From the NCBI GenBank assembly GCA_900298995.1, contig OMIC01000039.1, forward strand, positions 203,547 to 267,546: 64,000 bases of DNA, read 5' to 3'. The first letter of the stretch is position 1, and each line of letters begins with the position of its first letter. Under the pieces are notes generated by a model. It did no database searches. It had not been told where the DNA came from and worked only from the letters and a program-made list of their open reading frames with translations. Position numbers and translations under genes: made by a program. Below, one piece after another: positions 17,109-25,951 of this stretch. This DNA comes from Hyphomicrobiaceae bacterium. Its GTDB lineage: Bacteria; Pseudomonadota; Alphaproteobacteria; Rhizobiales; Aestuariivirgaceae.

Positions 17109-18899
17109 TCAGCCTGCGGGAGCCTGAAACTGCAGCCTGGCCAGTCGTGCATAAAGCGGGCTTGAGACCATGAGATCGGCATGGGTGCCTTCGGCAACCA
17201 GTTCGCCGCCGTCCAGCACGAGGATCCGATCGGCATTGCGCACGGTCGCCAGCCTGTGGGCGATCACCAGTGTCGTGCGGTTCGCGGTCAGCCTCTCGAT
17301 GGCCTGCTGGATAAAGGCCTCGCTCTCGGAGTCGAGCGCGCTGGTCGCCTCGTCCAGAAGCAAGATCGGCGCATCGCGCAGGATGGCGCGCGCAATGGCG
17401 ATGCGCTGGCGCTGGCCGCCTGAAAGGGTGACGCCCCGCTCACCTACCTGCGTGTCATAGCCCTGCGGCAGGCGCTCGGCGAATTCATCCACCCTGGCTG
17501 CGCGCGCGGCTTCCATCACCTCGGTCTGGCTGGCCTCGGGCTTTCCGAACCGGATGTTGTCAAGGACGCTGCCGGAGAAGATGACCGTCTCCTGCGGCAC
17601 GACCGCGATGCGCTCGCGGACCTCTGCTGGAATTGCCTTCCTGACATCTGTGCCATCGACGATGACGCGCCCCGTCTGTGGATCAAAGAAGCGCTGGACG
17701 AGGGCGAACACGGTGGTCTTGCCGGCGCCGGATGGGCCGACAATGGCGACGGTTTCGCCTGTTTGCACGGAGAAGGAGATACCGGACAGCGCGGGGCTAT
17801 CCGGCCGTGTCGGATAGGAGAAGTTCACGCCCTCGAGCGCCAGCCGTCCCTGAGACGGGCGCGGCAGGGGCTCCGGAGAGGGCGGCGCAGCAATATCAGG
17901 CTGTTCGTCGAGCAGTTCGGATATGCGTTCGGCTGCGCCTGCAGCCAGTTGCACCTCGCCCCATACTTCCGAGAGCTGGCCCATCGAGCTGGCCGCAAGA
18001 ATGGCGTAGATCAGGAACTGGCTGAGCGTGCCTGCCGTCATGTTCCCGGCAATGACCGCGCTTGCGCCGTACCAGAGAAGCAGGACAACCGCACCTGCCA
18101 CGACGCCGATGATCAGCGCCGTCAGGACGGCGCGTGCCACGGTGCGCTGGGCGGCGGCGGCAAAGGCACTGGAAGTGGCTTCCGAGAATGAGGCCCGTGC
18201 CGCGTCTTCCTGAACATTGGCCTGAACGGTCGTCACCGCCTGCAGCCGCTCCTGTGCGAAAGCGGCAGACGAGGCCAGCGTGTCCTGGGCCAGACGCGAG
18301 AGGTTCCGGACCTTGCGTCCGTAGATGACGAGCGGCAGAACGATCAACGGCAGTGCCAGCAGTGACAGGCCGGCGAGACGCGGGCTGGTTGCTACCATCA
18401 TCGCGACGGCACCAGCCAGCATGACGACGTTGCGCAGTGCGATGGATGCGGTGGACGAAAAGGCCGCCTTGATCTGAGTGGTGTCAGCGGTGAGCCGCGA
18501 GACGACCTCGCCGGTCCGCTGAACTTCGAAGAAGGCAGGGCTGAGGTCGAGGAGATGGCTGAAGATCCGGTCGCGGATGTCGGCCACCACACGCTCGCCG
18601 ATCCAGATCACGAAATAGAAGCGCAGTGCCGAGCCCAGCGCCAGCACCGCAACCACCGCCAGCATGGCGAGGAAGTACTTGTCGATCAGCGGGGCATCGG
18701 CGGCCGTGAAGCCATGGTCGATGATGCGCCGGACGGCCAGCGGCAGGGCCAGCGTCGCTGCCGCCGCGGTCAGGAGCGCAAGCAGCGCCAGTACCATCTG
18801 ACGCCGATAGGGGCGCACGAAGGGTGTCAGGCGGAGGAGGGGGCGCAGATTGCGGCTCTTGGGCCGCCGCCGGGCCTCGTCTTCGTAGATGTTGCTCAT
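17109..18899 (-). CDS. ABC exporter, fused membrane and ATPase domains (MsbA/ATM1 type)
   Basis: The 596-residue half-transporter has six membrane helices in residues 35-320 and a C-terminal ATPase with Walker [10 protein letters not shown], signature [14 protein letters not shown] and Walker [13 protein letters not shown]. It would work as a homodimer exporting lipid or another hydrophobic compound; the substrate is not known. I chose ATG at 18899 ([17 protein letters not shown]) after GAAGGGCG; reading further upstream would add 66 residues of non-conserved sequence. It converges with the OmpA-like gene, with 8 bases between the stops. Confidence 0.92.
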   Translation of the reverse strand: MSNIYEDEARRRPKSRNLRPLLRLTPFVRPYRRQMVLALLALLTAAAATLALPLAVRRIIDHGFTAADAPLIDKYFLAMLAVVAVLALGSALRFYFVIWIGERVVADIRDRIFSHLLDLSPAFFEVQRTGEVVSRLTADTTQIKAAFSSTASIALRNVVMLAGAVAMMVATSPRLAGLSLLALPLIVLPLVIYGRKVRNLSRLAQDTLASSAAFAQERLQAVTTVQANVQEDAARASFSEATSSAFAAAAQRTVARAVLTALIIGVVAGAVVLLLWYGASAVIAGNMTAGTLSQFLIYAILAASSMGQLSEVWGEVQLAAGAAERISELLDEQPDIAAPPSPEPLPRPSQGRLALEGVNFSYPTRPDSPALSGISFSVQTGETVAIVGPSGAGKTTVFALVQRFFDPQTGRVIVDGTDVRKAIPAEVRERIAVVPQETVIFSGSVLDNIRFGKPEASQTEVMEAARAARVDEFAERLPQGYDTQVGERGVTLSGGQRQRIAIARAILRDAPILLLDEATSALDSESEAFIQQAIERLTANRTTLVIAHRLATVRNADRILVLDGGELVAEGTHADLMVSSPLYARLARLQFQAPAG

Positions 18900-19000
18900 A
18901 AGCGCCCTTCTAGCCGATGGCCGCCGGAATGGAAGCGCATGGCTGTGTCCGGCGCCCCGTCCGGCCCTCGGCCGACGTCCGGCGGGGGTTTTCCGCCCAC

Positions 19001-19029
19001 TTGCCTCCCCCGGTGCTCTCCTGTATAGG
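19001..19029 (+). promoter_or_regulatory. Probable sigma-70 promoter of rpmE
   Basis: TTGCCT at 19001-19006 and TATAGG at 19024-19029 are 17 bases apart, about 67 bases before the rpmE start. The gene is divergent from the ABC exporter and needs its own promoter here. Match to consensus is partial. Confidence 0.4.
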
Positions 19030-19095
19030 CCGCTGCGAAACCGAAATCCGGAAATCCCCTGCGCGGGCTGTCCCGCCATCGAGAGAGTTTTGGCC

Positions 19096-19317
19096 ATGAA
19101 GCAAGGCGTCCACCCCGACTATCACATGATCAATGTGGTGATGACCGACGGCAGCACCTTCCAGACCCGGTCCACCTGGGGCAAGGCTGGTGACACGATG
19201 AACCTTGACATCGATCCGAAGTCCCATCCCGCCTGGACGGGTGGTCAGCAGACCCTGCTGGACCGCGGTGGCCGCGTGTCCAAGTTCAACCAGAAGTTCT
19301 CGTTCCTGAACAAGTAG
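19096..19317 (+). CDS. rpmE: 50S ribosomal protein L31
   Basis: The 73-residue protein opens [19 protein letters not shown] and contains [26 protein letters not shown] and [10 protein letters not shown], which match the alphaproteobacterial L31 form. The zinc-binding CxxC cysteines of the C+ type are absent. It is a structural protein of the large ribosomal subunit. A strong intrinsic terminator follows 30 bases after the stop. Confidence 0.96.
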   Translation: MKQGVHPDYHMINVVMTDGSTFQTRSTWGKAGDTMNLDIDPKSHPAWTGGQQTLLDRGGRVSKFNQKFSFLNK

Positions 19318-19344
19318 TTCCGGCAAGTCGCCCGGATCGGACTG

Positions 19345-19374
19345 AAGCCCGGCCAGCGGCCGGGCTTTTGTTTT
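19345..19374 (+). terminator. Rho-independent terminator of rpmE
   Basis: GCCCGGCC at 19347-19354 pairs with GGCCGGGC at 19358-19365 around a three-base loop, followed by TTTTGTTTT. Stem, loop and T-run fit a textbook intrinsic terminator on the plus strand. Confidence 0.92.
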
Positions 19375-19421
19375 GGATCGGGCTGTTCTCTCGCCCCCTG
19401 CGTGTTTCAGGGAACATTGCG

Positions 19422-19943
19422 CTAGGAGCGTGCGTTGAACACGGCCGCAATGCGGTCGATCTGGCTGCTCACCGGACTCTGGTTGCCGGTCGCCTCGGTC
19501 TTGCCCTGCAGCCCCATCATGGCATCGAATTTGACGACGCGCTGATGCAGGGCGAGCGAGCGCTCGATGATCTCCATCAAGCCGGCTGGCAATTGCTCGA
19601 CGCCACTGACCGGGCTGCCCCGGCCGATCTCGCCCAGCGTGATCCGCCGGCGCTCCCGTCTGGCGTCTTCCGGCCGCATCTCGCCCGCGGCGATGGCCCG
19701 CTGCAGCAGCAACCAGGATGCCAACTGCATCAACCGTGTGGTCAACCGCATGCTTTCCGTGGCGTAGGCCACCGCGCCATGGCGGTCGAGTAGCCGGGCT
19801 TCCTTGCGGCCTGGCCCATCGAGATAATTCGCCGTTTCCTCAACAAGCCCCATGCCTTCGCGAAACACCTTGTCGAACTGCTCGGAGGCGGTGAACCGCT
19901 TCATGAAGTCGACGGTGACGGTCGGGCTTTCAACGGGTGGCAT
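19422..19943 (-). CDS. rcdA: RcdA-type protease adaptor (DUF1465)
   Basis: The 173-residue protein belongs to DUF1465, the family of Caulobacter RcdA, an adaptor that helps ClpXP degrade CtrA and other proteins during the cell cycle. Recognisable parts are FREGMGLVEETANYLDGPGR, a helix with SMRLTTRLMQLASWLLLQRA, and the C-terminal IERSLALHQRVVKFDAM. The last 25 residues are polar, as in RcdA, where a disordered tail recruits cargo. I chose ATG at 19943 because AGAAGGA lies about ten bases upstream; ATG at 19967 is possible. Confidence 0.82.
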   Translation of the reverse strand: MPPVESPTVTVDFMKRFTASEQFDKVFREGMGLVEETANYLDGPGRKEARLLDRHGAVAYATESMRLTTRLMQLASWLLLQRAIAAGEMRPEDARRERRRITLGEIGRGSPVSGVEQLPAGLMEIIERSLALHQRVVKFDAMMGLQGKTEATGNQSPVSSQIDRIAAVFNARS

Positions 19944-20075
19944 GGCTGGATTTCCTTCTGCTCTCATGGCGGCAGAGCGGAGCGTTGTCAGATAATGACC
20001 GTGGTTTCCGTCCCGGTCAATGAGGCGCATGCTCCGTCTCGGCAGGATTCGGAAAGCAAGACTGATGCCACGGCC

Positions 20076-20105
20076 AAAAAAAGCCGCGCAATCGAGCGCG
20101 GCTTT
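20076..20105 (-). terminator. Intrinsic terminator, minus strand
   Basis: On the minus strand GCCGCGC pairs with GCGCGGC (20083-20089 with 20096-20102) around a 6-base loop and is followed by seven T. It ends either the candidate small RNA or the DUF1192 transcript, whose stop is 170 bases upstream. Confidence 0.88.
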
Positions 20106-20178
20106 GAAGTTTCAAACAGGGAGGCGTCAAACAGAGTGACTGGCGTCACTCAAAGCAATCCGGTCAAGGATTACAGAA
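20076..20178 (-). ncRNA. Candidate small RNA between DUF1192 and rcdA
   Basis: The 334-base gap between rcdA and DUF1192 holds no convincing gene but shows an RNA-like layout on the minus strand. A perfect stem (GAGTGAC and GTCACTC around a 4-base loop, 20134-20151) is followed by an unpaired stretch with CCTCCCT (20118-20124 on the complementary strand) and then a GC-rich hairpin with a run of T. Upstream is a CtrA-type box at 20200-20215, placing a start near 20178. The CCTCCCT segment could pair with ribosome binding sites. The 5' end is a guess. Confidence 0.45.
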
Positions 20179-20199
20179 ATTGACGGTATCGTTAATTCC

Positions 20200-20215
20200 T
20201 TAACCAAAGCTTAAC
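20200..20215. promoter_or_regulatory. CtrA-type box (TTAA-N7-TTAAC)
   Basis: TTAA at 20200-20203 and TTAAC at 20211-20215 have the exact seven-base spacing of the CtrA consensus; a further TTAA lies at 20192-20195. It sits in the gap upstream of rcdA, about 260 bases from its start, and just upstream of the candidate small RNA. Confidence 0.6.
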
Positions 20216-20277
20216 ATTAGCAACCTGTGCGGCCAATCTGTGTCGGAATGACAATCAAACCGCGCAGTGTCACTGCC

Positions 20278-20463
20278 TCAGGAGCGGAAAAAGGCATCAG
20301 CGGCCGACTTCGAGGCCCGCTTTGACGTGATCATGGCCTTGACCCTGACGATCTCGTCCTCGAGCAGGCGCAGCCTGTCCTCAAGTTCCTGGACGGAGAG
20401 CAAATCGAGGGTCTCACCGACGGTCACGCCGGCAGGCTTTCTGGGCGGGTCTTCGAAAGTCAT
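20278..20463 (-). CDS. DUF1192 family small protein
   Basis: The 61-residue protein shows the DUF1192 pattern: an acidic/proline start, LDLLSVQELEDRLRLLEDEI, a helical run to KAMITSKRASKSAADAFF. The helix is amphipathic and may form a coiled coil. Function is unknown. DUF1192 genes are widespread in alphaproteobacteria, often near cell-cycle genes. It is divergent from the quinone oxidoreductase gene. Confidence 0.85.
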   Translation of the reverse strand: MTFEDPPRKPAGVTVGETLDLLSVQELEDRLRLLEDEIVRVKAMITSKRASKSAADAFFRS

Positions 20464-20555
20464 TGGGTGTCCCTCCTCTGGAGTCTCATTTTGTCATTGC
20501 AGGCAGGGGGTCTTCAACCCAAACTGACACAGATCCTGCTGCCGGAGACCCGAAT

Positions 20556-21539
20556 ATGACGGATATGACTGCAATCGCCATCACCGCGCCGGGTGGTCCG
20601 GAGGTTCTTAAGCCCGTCCGGCTTCCGGTCCCGGAGCCCAAAACTGGCGAATTGCTCGTCCGGGTTCGCGCGGCCGGTGTCAACCGTCCCGACGTCCTGC
20701 AGCGCCAGGGTGCCTATCCGCCGCCGCCCGGTGCGCCGGACACGCCAGGGCTCGAGATCGCTGGCGAAGTGGTGGCGCTGGGCGCCGGCGTTCAGCGGTT
20801 CGAGGCGGGTGATAAGGTTTGCGCGCTGGTTCCAGGCGGTGGCTATGCCGAGTATGCGGTCGTGCATGAGGAAAATGCACTGCCCGTGCCACCGGGGCTG
20901 TCGCTGGTCGAGGCGGGGGCGCTGCCGGAGACCTTTTTCACGGTCTGGACCAATGTGTTCGATCGGGGCCAACTCAAGCCCGGCGAAACCCTGCTTGTCC
21001 ACGGCGGGTCGAGCGGCATCGGCACCACAGCCATCATGCTGGGCAAGGCCTTCGGGTCGAGCGTGGTCGTGACGGCGGGATCGATGGAAAAATGCCTCGC
21101 GTGCCGCAATCTCGGGGCAGATCTTGCCATCAACTACCGCGACCAGGATTTTGTCGCTGTGCTGTCCGACCACGGCATCAAGCCCAATGTCATCCTCGAC
21201 ATGGTCGGCGGCGATTATGTTGCGAAGAACCTGAGGATCGCCGCGATGAATGGCCGCATCGTGATGATCGCCTTCCAGAGGGGATCGCGCTTCGAGGCGG
21301 ACTGGATGCCGGTGATGCTGAAGCGTCTGACGTTTACGGGGTCCACGCTCCGGGCGCGCAGCATTGCCGAAAAGGCCGTGATTGCCCGCGCCCTCGAGGC
21401 ACAGGTCTGGCCGCTGTTTGGCGCGGGGCAGATCAGGCCCATCATCCACCGCACCTTCCCGCTTGCTGAGGCCGCAGCTGCCCATGCCCTGATGGAAGCG
21501 GGCGACCATATTGGCAAGATCGTGCTTCTTGCAGGATAG
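20556..21539 (+). CDS. NAD(P)H-quinone oxidoreductase (PIG3 type)
   Basis: The 327-residue member of the zinc-free medium-chain dehydrogenase family contains GVNRPDVLQRQGAYPPPPGA, typical of the PIG3/TP53I3 subgroup, and the nucleotide-binding motif VHGGSSGIGTTAIMLGKAFG. It should reduce quinones with NADPH in the cytoplasm. I chose ATG at 20556, preceded by CCGGAG, over in-frame starts upstream that overlap the divergent gene. The trcR gene follows 120 bases downstream. Confidence 0.92.
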   Translation: MTDMTAIAITAPGGPEVLKPVRLPVPEPKTGELLVRVRAAGVNRPDVLQRQGAYPPPPGAPDTPGLEIAGEVVALGAGVQRFEAGDKVCALVPGGGYAEYAVVHEENALPVPPGLSLVEAGALPETFFTVWTNVFDRGQLKPGETLLVHGGSSGIGTTAIMLGKAFGSSVVVTAGSMEKCLACRNLGADLAINYRDQDFVAVLSDHGIKPNVILDMVGGDYVAKNLRIAAMNGRIVMIAFQRGSRFEADWMPVMLKRLTFTGSTLRARSIAEKAVIARALEAQVWPLFGAGQIRPIIHRTFPLAEAAAAHALMEAGDHIGKIVLLAG

Positions 21540-21658
21540 GGACACCCGGAAAACAAGCATTGCGCGCCGCCCGGCCGCCGGTTATATCACCGTCATTCCC
21601 ATCATGCTGTCGTAAAGACAGGGAACCTGAAACACCGGTTCTCAAGGAGTGAAAGATC

Positions 21659-22402
21659 ATGTCCCGCCCACCGTTGATGCCAAAGGCCACCGCCGTCTAG
21701 CTGGTTGAGAACACCGGCCTGTCCTTCCGCCAGATCGCCGATTTCTGCCATCTCCACGAGCTCGAGGTGAAGGGCATTGCGGACGGCGACGTGGCGGCCG
21801 GAATCAAGGGCCTCGATCCGGTCACCGGCGGCCAGATCACCCGCGAGGAGATCGAGAAGGGCGAGAAGGACGCCGAATACCGGCTCAAGATGCTTGAATC
21901 CAAGGTCAACATCCAGGTCCAGAAGGCGACCTCCGGCCCGCGCTACACACCGGTCTCGCGCCGTGGCGACCGTCCGGACGCCATCGCCTGGCTGTTGCGT
22001 CACCATCCGGAGCTTCCGGACTCCGCCATCATGAAGCTTGTCGGAACCACGAAGTCCACGATCAATGCGGTGCGCGACCGCAGCCACTGGAACGCGCCGA
22101 ACATAAAGCCGGTTGATCCCGTATCGCTTGGCATCTGCTCACAGCTGGCGCTGGACTTCGCAGTGCAGAAGGCTGCGCGCAAGGCAGGCCGCCCTGCAGC
22201 CGATCAGGCGCCTGTCCGCACTCTCATCCCGGCTGCCGAGGTCGAAGGCACGGCGGCCCATGCCGCGGCGCAGGCTGCCGAAGAGCAGCCGACCTTTGCT
22301 GCTTCTGAGCTCGCGGCCAGGGAGGTCGAGCCCTCTTATGATGCCGACTCGGTGTTCGCCAAGCTGAAGTCGCTGAAGCGCAGCGACCAGGACGGAGAGT
22401 AA
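21659..22402 (+). pseudogene. trcR: TrcR/DUF1013 cell-cycle regulator gene with in-frame amber codon
   Basis: The reading frame starts at a well-placed ATG (AAGGAG 10 bases upstream) and encodes MSRPPLMPKATAV, then TAG at 21698-21700, then LVENTGLSFRQIADFCHLHE and the rest of a normal DUF1013 protein to 22402. Family members have tryptophan at that point (TAVWLV), so a single G-to-A change of TGG explains it. The rest is intact, with helix-turn-helix-like WLLRHHPELPDSAIMKLVGT. The gene may be silenced, read through, or restarted at a GTG such as 21767; a sequencing error is also possible. About 247 residues if read through. Confidence 0.75.
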
Positions 22403-22407
22403 TCGCC

Positions 22408-23007
22408 ATGCGCATTCTCGTGGTGGGTGCGTCGGGAACGGTTGGCCGCTCTGCGGTCGCTGAACTGTCGCGCCGGCACGAGGTCGTGACGGCAGGCCGC
22501 ACCGCGGGCGAGGCGACTGTTGACCTCATGAACGAGGAATCGGTCAGGGCGATGTTCGCTCGTCTGGGCCGGCTTGACGCCGTCGTGGCCTGTGCGGGTC
22601 ATGTTCATTTCGGGCCGCTTGCCAGCATGACCCCGGCGCAGTTCCGCAAAGGTCTTGATGACAAGCTCATGGGCCAGATCAACCTGGTGCTGCTTGGTCT
22701 TCCTCATGTCGCCGATGGTGGTTCCTTCACCCTGACCAGCGGCATCCTCGACCGCGACCCGGTACGGGCAGGTGCGAATGCTGCAGCCGTCAATGGCGCA
22801 ATCGGCGGATTCGTGAAGGGCGCGGCAATCGACATGCCGCGTGGCATCCGCATCAATGCGGTGAGCCCGGGGCTCCTCGAGGAGTCAGCGGCAAAGTATG
22901 ACGGCTTCTTCCCCGGTCATGAGCCGGTGTCCTCGGTCCGTGTCGGCCTTGCCTACGCCAAGAGCGTCGAGGGCGGATTGACGGGCCAGGTGATCACCGT
23001 GGGCTGA
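22408..23007 (+). CDS. Short-chain dehydrogenase family protein, atypical active site
   Basis: The 199-residue protein has a Rossmann start (MRILVVGASGTVGRSAV), the ACAG motif and the C-terminal INAVSPGLL of short-chain dehydrogenases. The catalytic serine context LTSGIL is present, but the YxxxK motif is replaced by a stretch reading AAAVNGAIGGFVKGAA, with no tyrosine in place. It is therefore a small or divergent member that may not be a classical oxidoreductase. It starts 5 bases after trcR with GGAGAG ahead, so the two are co-transcribed. Confidence 0.85.
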   Translation: MRILVVGASGTVGRSAVAELSRRHEVVTAGRTAGEATVDLMNEESVRAMFARLGRLDAVVACAGHVHFGPLASMTPAQFRKGLDDKLMGQINLVLLGLPHVADGGSFTLTSGILDRDPVRAGANAAAVNGAIGGFVKGAAIDMPRGIRINAVSPGLLEESAAKYDGFFPGHEPVSSVRVGLAYAKSVEGGLTGQVITVG

Positions 23008-23015
23008 GCGCCCGC

Positions 23016-23828
23016 TCACTCCTTCACCGGCACCGTGTAATTCAGCGGCATGCGGCCGCCGTCCACGTAGATTGTCTCACCAGTGACATAGCTTGCGTCA
23101 TCGGATGCGAGAAAGGCAGCGATCGACGCCACTTCCGAGGGCTCGCCCACGCGGCCCAGCGGCGTCCGCGAGAGCGCCCGGTTCAGCGCCGCCTTGTCGG
23201 AGAGTACGCCTTTCATCATGTCGGTCGCGATCGAGCCGGGGCCGATGGCGTTCACCCGTATGCCATGTGGGGCGAGTGCCAGCGCAGTGGCCCGCGTGAG
23301 CTGGGAGATGCCGCCCTTGGCCACGCAGTAGGTGACGATGCCCGGAATGGCGAGCGTGTCATTCACCGAAGACATGTTGACGACAGCGCCGGGTCTGCGG
23401 CCGGCTGCAGCCTGTTTGACCATCTGTCGGGCGCAGGCCTGAAGCATCAGGAAGGAGCCCTTGAGGTTGATCCCGATCACCCTGTCGAAATCAGCCTCCG
23501 TGATGTCGAGAAAATCACCGGGAACGGCAATCGCTGCATTGTTCACCAGAACATCGATGGCCCCGTGCTGCGCGGTGACGCCCGCCACCATTGCATTGAC
23601 ATCGGCCGATTTCGCGACGTCGCAGTGGCGGTACTCCGCTCCCAGAGCCTTTGCGGCGGCGCCTCCGGCCTCGTCGAGAATGTCTGAGATGATCACGGTG
23701 GCGCCCTCGGCCACAAACCGCTGGGCGATGGCGAGGCCAATGCCGCGAGCGGCGCCTGTGATGATGGCGATACGGTTCTTCAGTCTCAAGCCTGTGTCTC
23801 CTGCGTGTGCGGACCGGTCAGTAGCCAT
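23016..23828 (-). CDS. SDR family oxidoreductase
   Basis: The 270-residue classical short-chain dehydrogenase has cofactor motif TGAARGIG, NNAAIA, catalytic Ser in NMSSVND and the YCVAK active-site motif, and a C-terminal GETIYVDGGRMPLNYT. It resembles 3-oxoacyl-ACP reductase or glucose 1-dehydrogenase relatives; the true substrate is not evident. It overlaps the upstream MFS gene by 11 bases, with AGGCGG ahead of the ATG, suggesting translational coupling and a shared task. Confidence 0.92.
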   Translation of the reverse strand: MATDRSAHAGDTGLRLKNRIAIITGAARGIGLAIAQRFVAEGATVIISDILDEAGGAAAKALGAEYRHCDVAKSADVNAMVAGVTAQHGAIDVLVNNAAIAVPGDFLDITEADFDRVIGINLKGSFLMLQACARQMVKQAAAGRRPGAVVNMSSVNDTLAIPGIVTYCVAKGGISQLTRATALALAPHGIRVNAIGPGSIATDMMKGVLSDKAALNRALSRTPLGRVGEPSEVASIAAFLASDDASYVTGETIYVDGGRMPLNYTVPVKE

Positions 23829-24963
23829 CGGCCGCCTGAACTCTTCGCGCGAACAACGCGATGATAAGCGCCGCCGCGACTGTAAGGAAGAGGGCGGTCG
23901 AAAGCGTGCTGATCTGGGCTATGAGGCCGATCAGAGGTGGACCGCATAGAAATCCCATGTAGCCCAGTGTCGTCACGGCGGCGATGCCGCGGCCTGGCGC
24001 GTCGGGTTCCAGCCGCCCGCCGCCCGCGAACAGCACCGGTACGATGTTGCCGAGGCCCAGTCCGGCAAAGACGAAGGCGACGATGGCAAGGCCGGGTGAC
24101 GGGGCAAGGAGGGCCGCTGTCGTGCTCAGGGCCGTCATCAATGCGCTCGTCATCACCATCTTTACCGCGCCTACCCGCAACCTGATCCAGTCGCCCGTGA
24201 ATCGGGATACGGCCATGCCGCCCTGATAGACGCCAAAACCCAGCGCCGCCACGCTGGCCTCCACCTGATAGGTCTCCCGCATCATGATGGCCGCCCAGTC
24301 GAGGATCGAGCCTTCAATCATCAAGGCCAGAAAACACAGCAAGCCAAGCCCGACGGTCGCGCGTGTCGGCCAGGCGAAATGGCTGCCCGAAAGACCCTTG
24401 TCGACATCGTTTTGCAGGTAGAAGCGCGAGGCCACCAGCAAGGCCGCCGCGCAGGCCAGCGCGATGAGGCTCGCCTGCCCGAATTCACCCAGGACATCGA
24501 GCAGCAGGGCTCCGAGAAACGTCCCGACCATGCCGCCCACACTGAAACTGCCATGCAGCATCGACATGATCGGCTTGCGCAGCGCGTTCTCGACGGCAAT
24601 GCCATGGGCATTCATCGCCACATCCATGCTGCCGATGGCGATGCCCATGACGACGCCCGCGATGGCGAAGGCCGTCAGCGTATCGGCCATGACGGGTCCG
24701 AGAAAGGCGACGCAGAACAGGAGACCGGTGACCACCGTCATGGCAGCACTGCCGAAGCGGTTGATGAGCACACCTGCGATCGGCATCGTGCAGACGGCAC
24801 CCGAGGCGAAGGCCAGCAGCGCAAGGCCGAACACCGCAGGTCCAGCCTCAAGCCGTTCCTTGGCGAGCGGGATATGCGGGACCCAGGCTCCGATCAGGAT
24901 GCCGTGAACCAGAAAAGTGGTAGCCATGGCCCCGCGGGCGCGGGCGGGCGTGTCGTGAGTCAT
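23818..24963 (-). CDS. Major facilitator superfamily transporter
   Basis: The 381-residue inner-membrane protein has about twelve hydrophobic segments. It contains GAVCTMPIAGVLINRFGSAA, typical of the loop between helices 2 and 3 of MFS carriers of the YbjJ/FucP-like kind. The substrate is unknown. It precedes and overlaps the SDR gene. ATG at 24963 has no clear ribosome binding site; ATG at 24927 is an alternative. Confidence 0.88.
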   Translation of the reverse strand: MTHDTPARARGAMATTFLVHGILIGAWVPHIPLAKERLEAGPAVFGLALLAFASGAVCTMPIAGVLINRFGSAAMTVVTGLLFCVAFLGPVMADTLTAFAIAGVVMGIAIGSMDVAMNAHGIAVENALRKPIMSMLHGSFSVGGMVGTFLGALLLDVLGEFGQASLIALACAAALLVASRFYLQNDVDKGLSGSHFAWPTRATVGLGLLCFLALMIEGSILDWAAIMMRETYQVEASVAALGFGVYQGGMAVSRFTGDWIRLRVGAVKMVMTSALMTALSTTAALLAPSPGLAIVAFVFAGLGLGNIVPVLFAGGGRLEPDAPGRGIAAVTTLGYMGFLCGPPLIGLIAQISTLSTALFLTVAAALIIALFARRVQAADGY

Positions 24964-25141
24964 TCTGTACGATTCGTCATTTGCCCGGCTTGCCTAGCCG
25001 ATCCGCTCGGCAAGTAGAAACATCTGACATCGTCTGGCCAGTTGCGCCCGGCGCCGCGGCACGGCATCCTGTGAGGGCGGGTCGCCGGGTTGGGGAACGG
25101 CGGCGACCGGTGCATGCGGCGTCTTTTCCGGGAGAACAGCC

Positions 25142-25951
25142 ATGGAAAGTTCCGAGCAAGCCGTCCCCCTCGTGCCACGGCCACCGGCTGTGAAGATCAA
25201 CGCGATTTCCTTCTCCGATGTGTGGGACGCACTGGCCGCTGGCTGGCGTGACTTCACGCGGGCGACGCTGTTCGGGCTGTTCTTCGGCGGCATTTATGCG
25301 GCGGGTGGAATTGCCATCTGGCTGCTCCTCATGGTCTATCACGAGCCGTGGTGGATCATTCCCATCGCGGTTGGTTTTCCGTTGATCGGACCATTCGTTG
25401 CGGTTGGCCTCTATGAAACCAGCCGCCGGCTGGGTCTGGGCGAACCGCTTCGGTTCAGCGAAATCCTGACTGTCATCGTTGAGCAGCGCAAGCGTCAGGT
25501 GGGATGGATGGCCTTTGTCGTTCTCTTCATCTTCTGGATGTGGCTCTATGAAGTCCGGATGCTTCTGGCGATATTCCTCGGCTTCAAGTCCTTCTCGACG
25601 ATCGAAGCCTTTCTGCAAGTCGTCACAGGCACGCCGGAGGGGCTAGGCTTTCTCATCGTCGGGACTGGTGTCGGCGCATTCATCGCCTTCGTGCTGTTTT
25701 GCAGCACCGTGATTGCGATCCCGCTGCTGCTGGACCGAGAGATTGATCTGATCTCCGCCATCATTGCCAGCTTCAAGGCAGTGCTCCAGAATCCCGGGCC
25801 CATGATCGGCTTCGGGCTGATCGTCGTGGCGCTCAGCTTTGTGGCGCTGGCGCCGTTCTTTCTCGGACTCCTGGTGGTCCTGCCGGTGCTGGGCCACGCA
25901 ACATGGCACCTCTACATCCGCGTGATCGCGCCATTGAGCGCTGCAGGCTAG
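25142..25951 (+). CDS. DUF2189 family integral membrane protein
   Basis: The 269-residue protein has a polar N-terminus then about six membrane helices (for example LFGLFFGGIYAAGGIAIWLL and GVGAFIAFVLFCSTVIAIPL), with PLIGPFVAVGLYETSRRL characteristic of DUF2189. Function is unknown; some members sit near respiratory genes. Its stop codon overlaps that of the convergent prpE gene within CTAG. Confidence 0.88.
   Translation: MESSEQAVPLVPRPPAVKINAISFSDVWDALAAGWRDFTRATLFGLFFGGIYAAGGIAIWLLLMVYHEPWWIIPIAVGFPLIGPFVAVGLYETSRRLGLGEPLRFSEILTVIVEQRKRQVGWMAFVVLFIFWMWLYEVRMLLAIFLGFKSFSTIEAFLQVVTGTPEGLGFLIVGTGVGAFIAFVLFCSTVIAIPLLLDREIDLISAIIASFKAVLQNPGPMIGFGLIVVALSFVALAPFFLGLLVVLPVLGHATWHLYIRVIAPLSAAG

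Noticed and set aside
20137..20183. A short plus-strand frame starting at GTG 20137 behind AGGGAGG
   Set aside because: It has only about 15 codons, no known match, and coincides with the stem of the candidate minus-strand small RNA.
21698..21700. TAG reassigned to tryptophan in this organism
   Set aside because: TAG ends several other genes here, such as DUF1244 and the response regulator, in places where reading through would spoil normal C-termini.
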